Source: an uncultured Lachnospiraceae bacterium
GTDB lineage: Bacteria; Bacillota_A; Clostridia; Lachnospirales; Lachnospiraceae
DNA length: 20,589 bases
Direction: 5' to 3'
Assembly: GCA_910585355.1 (NCBI GenBank)
Contig: CAJUDN010000054.1
Coordinates: forward strand, 1 to 20,589
The position numbers and the translations under genes are program-made. Every line of letters begins with the position of its first letter. The stretch's first letter is position 1. Below the pieces are notes generated by a model. The model saw only the letters and a list, made by a program, of their open reading frames with translations, made no database searches and was not told where the DNA came from. Below are positions 1 through 8,000 of the stretch, in pieces.

Positions 1-195
1 AGCAAACGTATTCCAAAAAGTCAACCACTTTTTTCCCTTTTTTTCATTCTTTTTTTCCATCATTTTTTGACAACTAAATCCTGTGGTTCCACATTTTTTC
101 AGCCACAATATGGCCGCCGCCCCTATGTTTTCCGCCTCGGCGGCCATGGCCTTGTCATGTCCCTGCTCCAGGTCTCTGTAAGTGAATTCATTCAC
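1..195 (-). CDS. Partial unrecognised protein downstream of sensor kinase, runs off the left edge
   Basis: An open frame of 65 codons begins at GTG 195-193, two bases after the kinase stop codon, and stays open to base 1. An AGG lies about five bases upstream of the GTG, inside the last kinase codons. The first part uses GC-rich third positions like its neighbours and reads as an acidic, Ala-rich helix (about residues 5-32, including the segment AMAAEAENIGAAAILWLKKC). A very Lys-rich stretch (residues 46-56) and an aromatic hydrophobic run follow, the pattern expected just before a membrane segment. I do not recognise the family. In-frame ATG codons at residues 17, 44 and 45 are alternative starts, but none has a better ribosome site. 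The position suggests co-transcription with the two-component pair and possibly a role in the same response; that is inference. Confidence 0.5.
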   Translation of the reverse strand, partial: MNEFTYRDLEQGHDKAMAAEAENIGAAAILWLKKCGTTGFSCQKMMEKKNEKKGKKWLTFWNTFA

Positions 196-197
196 AT

Positions 198-1742
198 TTA
201 CCTATTTCTGCTGTCCAGGGTAAACCAAAATTCTACTCCATTTTCCCAGTTTGTGACGCCGCATTCCTGATTATGAGCCTCCATGATTGCTTTCACAATA
301 GATAACCCGATTCCTGTACCGCCGTAAGATCTGGTTCTGGCCTTATCCACCTTATAGAATTTTGTCCAGAGGTTCGGAAGAGCTTCCTCCGGAATCGGTT
401 CACCGGTATTGAACACAGATACCTTAACCTGGGTTTCCAACCGTTCCACATGGATTGCAATTTTATTTTCTCCTGCTGCATGGTGAATGGCATTGCTCAG
501 ATAATTGGTAACCACTTCTTCGATTTTAAACTCATCAGCCCAGACATAAATTGCTTCCCTCTCCTCAAACCGGAGCTTTGCACCTTTTTGCCTTACCATA
601 ATCTCTGCAGCATCTATAACTCCCTGAATCAGTTCCGTAAGATCAAACCGCTCCAATACAATCTTATCATTACCGCTTTCCAAAGAGGATAACATCAAAA
701 GCTGTCTGACCATTTTATTCATCTTTCCGGCCTCGTCCACAATTACCTCACAGTAATAATTTCTGCTTTCCTTATCCTCTCCCATTCCTTCCTGGAGCCC
801 CTCCGCATATCCCTGAATCAGGGCAATGGGTGTTTTTAACTCATGGGACACATTTGCTATAAATTCTTTTCGCATTTCATCAATCTTAATCTTTTCCTCA
901 ATGTCCATCTGGAGCTGATTATTGGCTGATTTTAACTCTCCGATGGTTTCCTTCAACCGTTCCGAAAGCAGATTCATGCTGTTTCCCAGCACATCAATCT
1001 CCTCAACCACATGCCCCGTCGACTGATATTTTGCATCGAAGTCAAGCTGTGACATTTTTTCTGATAAACTGGAAAGCTGGTAAATGGGCTGTGAAAATCG
1101 CTTTGCAATTAAATACACCACAACTACCCCCGCCACAGTAGCAAAAAATCCCACATAGGTGAGAAAACGATTAGAGAGAGTCACACTTTCTCCTATTGAA
1201 GAAAGAGGGGTGCTCATGATGAAGGCTGTACTGTTATCGGAAAAAAAGCCCCAGCTTTCCAGATACATCCCGTTTCTCCATGGATCAAATACCCTTTGTA
1301 CCTTATAATTGTCATATTCCTCAAGAATTTCAAATTCCGCCTTGTACCTCCCGAAAATATATCGTTCCATCCGATCCTTTAGGAATTTTCCATCCCGGGC
1401 GTTGGAATATACAGCTGTCTCTTCTGCTCCGTTATCAATCATCACCATGGAGACATTGGCCATTTCGCAGAAATCCCAGACCAGCTTTTGAAGATTTCCC
1501 TCCTCAATGTTTCCATAGGCATCCTGCTCCCGTTTCATGGCCTCTTCAATGGAGATTCCGTTTTCTCTGTTTTCTGCTATCTGTCGATCTATAGCATCAT
1601 ACGTCACATTGAGAGCTTTCATCTTCTGGCTGATATAATAGTATTCCAGATACCACCGGTTCACTCCCCACACGGTTACGATCAGGAGAACCATCAGGCC
1701 AACATACACAACCGTCAGCCTTGTCCGCATGGATTTCATCAT
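198..1742 (-). CDS. Membrane-bound sensor histidine kinase (HAMP, HisKA, HATPase)
   Basis: This 514-residue protein has the layout of a classical two-component sensor. A first transmembrane helix (about 9-29) is followed by an extracytoplasmic sensing region of about 165 residues, a second helix (about 194-214), a HAMP linker (about 215-267), then HisKA with phospho-acceptor His300 in SHELKTP. The ATP-binding domain shows an N box (N413, N417), a G1-like box NTGEPI (445-450) with Asn in place of the usual Asp, and a G2 box GGTGIGL (474-480). It should autophosphorylate on His300 and pass the phosphate to Asp55 of the adjacent regulator. Its ATG overlaps the regulator stop by four bases (ATGA), with GAGGTGA just upstream, so the two are translationally coupled. 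The signal cannot be read from the sequence; the sensing loop matches no domain I recognise. Confidence 0.95.
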   Translation of the reverse strand: MMKSMRTRLTVVYVGLMVLLIVTVWGVNRWYLEYYYISQKMKALNVTYDAIDRQIAENRENGISIEEAMKREQDAYGNIEEGNLQKLVWDFCEMANVSMVMIDNGAEETAVYSNARDGKFLKDRMERYIFGRYKAEFEILEEYDNYKVQRVFDPWRNGMYLESWGFFSDNSTAFIMSTPLSSIGESVTLSNRFLTYVGFFATVAGVVVVYLIAKRFSQPIYQLSSLSEKMSQLDFDAKYQSTGHVVEEIDVLGNSMNLLSERLKETIGELKSANNQLQMDIEEKIKIDEMRKEFIANVSHELKTPIALIQGYAEGLQEGMGEDKESRNYYCEVIVDEAGKMNKMVRQLLMLSSLESGNDKIVLERFDLTELIQGVIDAAEIMVRQKGAKLRFEEREAIYVWADEFKIEEVVTNYLSNAIHHAAGENKIAIHVERLETQVKVSVFNTGEPIPEEALPNLWTKFYKVDKARTRSYGGTGIGLSIVKAIMEAHNQECGVTNWENGVEFWFTLDSRNR

Positions 1743-2413
1743 CCGTTCACCTCAAATTTATATCCCATTCCCCAAATGGTTCTGATAAAATCGCCTTTCG
1801 GGCCCAGCTTACTTCTCAGCTTCTTTACATGAGTATCAATGGTTCTGGCATCGCCAAAATAATCATAATTCCATACATTATTGAGAATTTTTTCCCTGGA
1901 CAGGGCCATTCCCTGATTTTCCATAAAGTAGGTCAAAAGTTCAAATTCTTTATTACTTAAGTCTACCGGCAGACCATCCACAGTAACCGCATGGGCATCT
2001 TTATCCACTTGAATCCCACCGATCTCCAGCGTTTCTCCCGTACTGACATTTCTTCTAAGAATCGCCTCAATTCGTGCCACAAGGATCTTAGGGCTAAAGG
2101 GCTTGGAAATATATTCATCTACCCCCAGTTCAAATCCCAGAAGCTCGTCTTGCTCTTCCGAGCGGGCAGTCAGCATGATGATAGGCACCCGGGAATACCG
2201 CCTTATGGTCTTGCACACCTCCCATCCGTCCATTTTGGGCATCATTACATCCAAAATCACCAGACTGATATCTTTTTCTTTAAAGAAGATATCTACGGCC
2301 TGCTCTCCGTCCTCCGCTTCCACAACCCGAAATCCTTTGATCATCAAAAAGTCCTTGACAAGTTTCCGCATTCTGGCCTCGTCATCCACCATTAAAACTT
2401 TTATGGTATCCAT
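1739..2413 (-). CDS. OmpR/PhoB-family response regulator
   Basis: This 224-residue regulator has an N-terminal receiver domain with acidic pocket D10/D11, phospho-acceptor D55 (LVILDVMMPKMDG), T82 and K104. A C-terminal winged-helix DNA-binding domain (about 125-222) ends in the typical RTIWGMGYKF wing. I place the start at ATG 2413 rather than at the in-frame GTG at 2422, because GAGAGGTG lies eight bases before the ATG while the GTG sits inside that ribosome site. It is the first gene of a pair with the kinase. Tandem GTGAA repeats spaced 11 bases lie about 60 bases upstream and could be its own binding site. The receiver and wing are intact, so it should be functional; its regulon cannot be deduced here. 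Confidence 0.95.
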   Translation of the reverse strand: MDTIKVLMVDDEARMRKLVKDFLMIKGFRVVEAEDGEQAVDIFFKEKDISLVILDVMMPKMDGWEVCKTIRRYSRVPIIMLTARSEEQDELLGFELGVDEYISKPFSPKILVARIEAILRRNVSTGETLEIGGIQVDKDAHAVTVDGLPVDLSNKEFELLTYFMENQGMALSREKILNNVWNYDYFGDARTIDTHVKKLRSKLGPKGDFIRTIWGMGYKFEVNG

Positions 2414-2438
2414 ATATTTCACCTCTCTTATTATCAGT

Positions 2439-2487
2439 ATTTTATCAGACCATCCGTAAAAATACTATCAGTTCACGAAAGTTTCAC
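2439..2487 (-). promoter_or_regulatory. Candidate promoter and tandem-repeat operator of the two-component operon
   Basis: On the minus strand a -10-like TAAAAT lies at 2444-2439, with only a poor -35 (TAGTAT, 2467-2462) at 17-base spacing. Just upstream are two direct repeats, TTTGTGAAAC and TTTCGTGAAC, whose GTGAA cores (2483-2487 and 2472-2476) are exactly 11 bases apart. OmpR/PhoB-family regulators bind direct repeats with about this period, and a weak -35 next to such sites fits an activated, self-regulated promoter. The functional reading is inference. Confidence 0.4.
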
Positions 2488-2490
2488 AAA

Positions 2491-2574
2491 TCAAGCAGTG
2501 GAGGCCTTCTTACTACTCGCCACACGGCCCAAACGCCGCTTTAACGGCATATTCCTTTGTGCAGGCCTGTGCAT
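2491..2574 (-). other. Possible 27-codon basic micro-ORF in the aspS to regulator gap
   Basis: ATG 2574-2572 opens a 27-codon frame ending at TGA 2493-2491. The peptide is strikingly basic, with Lys and Arg making about a third of it (the core NMPLKRRLGRVASSKK). No Shine-Dalgarno sequence is visible; the bases before the ATG are the arm of the 2581-2604 hairpin. It could be a micro-protein, part of a repeated intergenic element, or chance. I do not recognise it and do not claim it is translated. Confidence 0.15.
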
Positions 2575-2580
2575 AAACGC

Positions 2581-2604
2581 GGGCCCCGGAAAAATCCAGG
2601 GCCC
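2581..2604 (-). terminator. GC-rich hairpin after aspS, possible terminator
   Basis: A 10-pair stem with a TTTT loop (arms GGGCCCTGGA and TCCGGGGCCC on the minus strand, one G-T pair) lies 57 bases past the aspS stop. It is strong enough to end the hisS-aspS transcript, but only a short TTT follows after GCG, so it lacks a proper U tract. It may instead be a processing or stabilising 3' end structure. Confidence 0.4.
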
Positions 2605-2660
2605 AATTATGAGAGCGGTTTTGTTTTATTCGGAATCTTCGCAAGGCTGAACTGTTATTT

Positions 2661-4454
<1,794 letters not shown>

Positions 4455-4472
4455 AGTCTTTCCTCCTGCTGT

Positions 4473-5738
4473 TTATCGTTTTAATCCCTCTTTATAAAAT
4501 TCTGTAAATTCCGTATAGCCCTCTTTTCCAAGCAGCTCTTTCTGAAATTTCTTATTCTTATTCATCTGGGTGACAAGGACTGTTCTTCCTTCTGCACGGG
4601 CTTCCATGGCTTTTTTCATAATGGGAGAAAGGCTGTCCATCTCCATTCCCTTTTCAAAGAGCCATGCCTCTTTCTTACCGCTGCCTGGAACCACGAATCC
4701 GGCATCCAGAAGAATGGTAACGATTCTCTCAAAACCAATGGAAAAGCCACAGGCCGGAGTGTCCATACCCGTGAACTTTCCGATCATCTTGTCATATCGT
4801 CCGCCGCCTGCGACAGAACCTCCGAAGCCTTCCATGGAAACTTCGAAAATCGTTCCGGTATAGTATCCCATACCGCGGACAAGCGTCGGATCAAAAATCA
4901 GCTTACATTCTCCTTCGGAGACCTTTTCCACGGTATCCATGATCTGCGCCAGATTTTCTGCCGCGCCGTCCTCCAGAACACCGGCAAGAATCTCTCCCAT
5001 CTTCCGAACCCCGGCTGCGTCTTCTGTTACCTGTCCCATTAATTCCAGATACTTATCGGCGGTTCCCCCTGAATATCCGTTTTCCATCAGTTCATTTTTC
5101 ACACCGTCTGTCCCGATCTTATCCATTTTATCCACGGTGATGAATACTTTCTCGATATCTTCCTCCGGGAATCCGCTGTAGACAGCCATGGCCCGCAGAA
5201 TTTTTCTGTCGTTAATCCGCACCTCAAAACCGTTATTGGGACAAATTTTTGCAAGAGCCGTGGTAGTGGCTAAAATCAGTTCAATTTCCGCCTGATTGGT
5301 GGCGTCGCCCAGAATGTCGATGTCACACTGCACGAACTGTCTGAAGCGCCCCTTCTGAGGGCGGTCCGCACGCCATACGCTTCCAGTCTGAAGAGCTTTA
5401 AAAGGCATGGAGAGATTGGCAGAATTATTGGAATAGTACCTGGCCAGGGGCAGCGTCAGGTCATAACGAAGTCCGCTGTCTGTCAGATCATTTTCTGTCT
5501 CGGCCGCTTCCAGATTTAACTTTTCTCCACGCTTTAAAACTTTGAAAATAAGCTTCTCATTATCTCCACCCTGTTTACTTAAAAGATTCTCAATATGTTC
5601 CACACAGGGGGTCTCGATCGTCGAAAATCCGAATCTGCGATAAGTCTCCTTAATCAGCCCCAGCACATAATCGCGAATCTCCATTTCTGCTGGCAGAATA
5701 TCCTTCATGCCGGTAACCGGCTTTTTCTTCAACGCCAT
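4473..5738 (-). CDS. hisS: Histidine-tRNA ligase with short C-terminal domain
   Basis: This class II synthetase of 421 residues attaches histidine to tRNA-His. Motif 2 is visible at about 119-141 (VWRADRPQKGRFRQFVQCDI), the histidine-specific HisA-type segment LVRGMGYYTGTIFEV at 286-300, and motif 3 in CGFSIGFERI (330-339). The region after motif 3 is only about 75 residues, and it lacks the usual conserved end of the HGTP anticodon domain, closing instead with a Lys-rich NKKFQKELLGKEGY segment. This may be a lineage variant. The ATG has GAGGT five bases upstream. A likely promoter at 5757-5785 gives a leader of only about a dozen bases, so there is no room for the T-box that controls hisS-aspS in some Firmicutes. 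Confidence 0.96.
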   Translation of the reverse strand: MALKKKPVTGMKDILPAEMEIRDYVLGLIKETYRRFGFSTIETPCVEHIENLLSKQGGDNEKLIFKVLKRGEKLNLEAAETENDLTDSGLRYDLTLPLARYYSNNSANLSMPFKALQTGSVWRADRPQKGRFRQFVQCDIDILGDATNQAEIELILATTTALAKICPNNGFEVRINDRKILRAMAVYSGFPEEDIEKVFITVDKMDKIGTDGVKNELMENGYSGGTADKYLELMGQVTEDAAGVRKMGEILAGVLEDGAAENLAQIMDTVEKVSEGECKLIFDPTLVRGMGYYTGTIFEVSMEGFGGSVAGGGRYDKMIGKFTGMDTPACGFSIGFERIVTILLDAGFVVPGSGKKEAWLFEKGMEMDSLSPIMKKAMEARAEGRTVLVTQMNKNKKFQKELLGKEGYTEFTEFYKEGLKR

Positions 5739-5756
5739 ATTATACCTCTGTCTTTC

Positions 5757-5785
5757 TATATACTATGATACAGGGGCTGTCGCAA
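5757..5785 (-). promoter_or_regulatory. Likely SigA promoter of hisS-aspS
   Basis: On the minus strand TTGCGA (5785-5780) and TATATA (5762-5757) are separated by exactly 17 bases, with transcription expected to begin near 5750, about a dozen bases before the hisS ATG. The -35 lies inside one arm of the inverted repeat at 5773-5808, so the end of the hemZ unit and the start of the hisS unit physically overlap. Confidence 0.45.
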
Positions 5786-5808
5786 AATGAGTTTTTTGCA
5801 ACAGTCCC
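5773..5808 (-). terminator. Inverted repeat between hemZ and hisS, terminator-like
   Basis: Arms 5773-5787 and 5794-5808 form a 15-position stem with one G-T and one mismatched pair around a six-base loop, on either strand. It follows the hemZ stop by about 30 bases and probably ends the rel-hemZ transcript, although no U tract follows the stem. The arm GGCTGTCG (5775-5782) can alternatively pair perfectly with CGACAGCC at 5829-5836, next to the hemZ stop. The outward-facing arms also resemble the terminal repeats of some insertion sequences, so a MITE-like origin is possible; no transposase is present. Confidence 0.5.
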
Positions 5809-5837
5809 GTTTCTTATGGATAAGTTTACGACAGCCG

Positions 5838-7283
5838 CTAAAGCTTTTCAAGCATTTTTTCTTTTCTCCCGATCATTTCATCAATTCTTGAGATGTACTG
5901 CTCCACATCCTTGACATTTTCCACCCGTTCCAGTCTGTTTTCCGCAGGGAATACCACTTTTGTGGTGGTCCCTGCCCCGACAGCGATAATGGTCTGTTTC
6001 TCCTCCATAATAAGGATATTATAAATACAGGCTTTATCCGGTGCCGCATAGCCTACATTTTCAAAATTCCCGGCCATGTTTTTCTGGCGGTACAGATAAT
6101 AGGGCACCAGCCCCATTCCTCTGGCGTACTGAGCCGTCAATGCTATCATTTCCTGTGTATTCTCAATCTTTAAATTGGCATACTTCTCCCGGAACATATT
6201 AAGTCTTGCCGCCCTTTTGATGGCGAGGGAATGGACAGTCACACTGTCCGGCGAAAGGGCTTTCACAGCCTCCATGGTTTCCCTCACATCATCTATACTT
6301 TCCTCTGGAAGGCCGACAATGAGATCCATGTTAATATTATCAAAGCCAAGATTTCTGGCCAGCATAAATTTTTCTTTCACCGTCTCCACTGTATGACGGC
6401 GCCCGATAAGATCCAGGGTCGCCTGCTTCATGGTCTGGGGATTGATGGAAATTCTGGTGATCCCATGAGCCCTTAAAGTTTTTAATTTTTCTTTTGTAAT
6501 GCTATCGGGCCTGCCCGCCTCCACAGTAAATTCCTTCACCGCCGACAGGTCAAACGTATCCTCAATTTTTGTAAGCAAAGCATCAAGCTCCTCAGCTTTT
6601 AGAGAGGTAGGAGTCCCGCCGCCAAAATAAATGGTATCTAACGGTCTTCCTTTCATCTTCTTTGCCACATAGTCAAGTTCCTTAAACAGGGCTTTCAGAT
6701 AAAGAGGAACCTTTTTTTCCCAGACCCCGATGGGAAAAGAGGTGAACGAGCAGTACAAACAGGTCGTGGGGCAAAAGGGAATTCCCACATAGAGGCTGTA
6801 TCCCTTTTCGTAATCGACAGACGTTAACAGCCGGCGCTCCCGCTCTGCAATTTCCACACTGAGATCAATCTTTTCCTCGCTGGTCAGATACGTCGTTTTC
6901 ATGAAGGAACGGATCTCCTCTTCCTTCCATCCCTGCTCCAGTCTCGTAAGCGCAATCTTCGTGGGACGGATTCCCGTAAGCGTTCCCCAGGGAAGCGTCT
7001 TCTTTGTCCGGTTGTGTAACATCCCGTAAAGCTCTCTTTTTATTGCCGTTTTGGTTTCCAGGCGATTTTCATACCTGACCCCAAAGCTTTTTTCATCCGC
7101 AAGGCAGCCCTGATCCCATATTTTTAAAGAAAAGCGCCCGCTGTCTTCTTCATAGATTCCTTCTACATAAAAAGCCACGCCGTCCTTTTTTTCATGAGCA
7201 AAGCTTTCTCCCGGATAAAAGGCCATCAAAAGTTCCCGGATATCCTGTTCATAGGAGGCGTCATTCAATAAGATTCCAAGCAT
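5838..7283 (-). CDS. hemZ: HemZ-type radical SAM protein (coproporphyrinogen dehydrogenase-like)
   Basis: This 481-residue protein has a HemZ-specific N-terminal region (1-160) followed by a radical SAM barrel. The cluster motif is C171, C175, C178 in FCPTTCLYCSF, and the SAM-contact motif GGGTP is at 221-225. As in HemW and HemZ, Phe180 takes the place of the fourth Cys seen in true HemN, so the textbook label, oxygen-independent oxidation of coproporphyrinogen III, is uncertain; heme handling or another radical reaction is equally possible. The ATG lies two bases after the stop of the metallo-hydrolase gene, and its GAGG ribosome site is within that gene's last codons, so translation is probably coupled. 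No other heme gene is nearby. Confidence 0.9.
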   Translation of the reverse strand: MLGILLNDASYEQDIRELLMAFYPGESFAHEKKDGVAFYVEGIYEEDSGRFSLKIWDQGCLADEKSFGVRYENRLETKTAIKRELYGMLHNRTKKTLPWGTLTGIRPTKIALTRLEQGWKEEEIRSFMKTTYLTSEEKIDLSVEIAERERRLLTSVDYEKGYSLYVGIPFCPTTCLYCSFTSFPIGVWEKKVPLYLKALFKELDYVAKKMKGRPLDTIYFGGGTPTSLKAEELDALLTKIEDTFDLSAVKEFTVEAGRPDSITKEKLKTLRAHGITRISINPQTMKQATLDLIGRRHTVETVKEKFMLARNLGFDNINMDLIVGLPEESIDDVRETMEAVKALSPDSVTVHSLAIKRAARLNMFREKYANLKIENTQEMIALTAQYARGMGLVPYYLYRQKNMAGNFENVGYAAPDKACIYNILIMEEKQTIIAVGAGTTTKVVFPAENRLERVENVKDVEQYISRIDEMIGRKEKMLEKL

Positions 7284-7285
7284 CC

Positions 7286-7924
7286 TTAGTACCTCGCCAG
7301 AGGATTGTTTTTCTTTTCAAAGTCTATGGTAGTCACATCCATATGCCCAGGATATACCATGACATCCGGCGGCAGCGCAGTAAGCAGCCGCTTTACGGAA
7401 GCCAGCATAGCCATGGCGTCTCCTGTCGGAAAGTCCACCCGCCCGTAGGAGGCGCGGAATAAGGTGTCTCCAGAAAATAAAATTTTTTCATCTTCTGCGT
7501 AGTAGCAGCATGAGCCGATGGTATGACCGGGGGTCTCAAACATTTTCCAGGTGATTCCGGCTGCCCCGAACACCTCGTTATCCTTTAATGTTACATCAGG
7601 CTCCAGGGAAAGGGATTTCCGGTAATAGGTCTTCATCATGTTCTTTTCACCATCCCTTAACACCTCCAGCTCCTTTTCGCCGGCATAGATCGATAGTCCC
7701 CACTCTTCCTTTAAGGGAGCTGCAGCCATAATATGGTCGAAATGACCATGAGTCAAAAGAATCGCCTCCGGTTTTACCCCCAGTTCCCGCACAGCATCGT
7801 TTATCTCTTCCGCTCTGTCGCCCGGATCCACGATGGCTGCCCTTTTTGTATCCTCATCATAAACGATATAACAGTTAGTCTGTACCATTCCTACTACCAG
7901 CTGTTTTACTTGAATCCTGCTCAT
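7286..7924 (-). CDS. MBL-fold metallo-hydrolase, glyoxalase II-like
   Basis: I start this 212-residue protein at ATG 7924. The family's beta-lactamase fold begins right there (IQVKQLVVGMVQTNCYIV), and an AGGGA-type ribosome site lies about eight bases upstream; an extension to 8038 would overlap rel and add an unrelated tail. The metal-binding motif THGHFDH is at 58-64, with further ligands in ETPGHTIGS, the bridging Asp in FSGDTLF, and a late His in YPGHMD. Members related to B. subtilis YqgX hydrolyse thioesters such as S-lactoylglutathione or low-molecular-weight thiol analogues. The substrate here is not known. It lies between rel and hemZ in one operon, an arrangement I believe common in clostridia. 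Confidence 0.93.
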   Translation of the reverse strand: MSRIQVKQLVVGMVQTNCYIVYDEDTKRAAIVDPGDRAEEINDAVRELGVKPEAILLTHGHFDHIMAAAPLKEEWGLSIYAGEKELEVLRDGEKNMMKTYYRKSLSLEPDVTLKDNEVFGAAGITWKMFETPGHTIGSCCYYAEDEKILFSGDTLFRASYGRVDFPTGDAMAMLASVKRLLTALPPDVMVYPGHMDVTTIDFEKKNNPLARY

Positions 7925-8000
7925 TTTTCTTTCCCTTTCTGTCTCACCCATAATAAACGGAAGCCTGCCGGCCTCTCCGGCATCGGCAGACTCCTCTTTT

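Noticed and set aside
67..270. Plus-strand frame of 67 codons at the left edge
   Set aside because: It lies antisense to the kinase end and to the GTG-started frame 1-195, which has better codon use.
5739..5837. T-box riboswitch expected upstream of hisS-aspS
   Set aside because: The gap is only about 100 bases, and I see neither a specifier loop nor the conserved T-box sequence; the likely transcription start is within about a dozen bases of the ATG.
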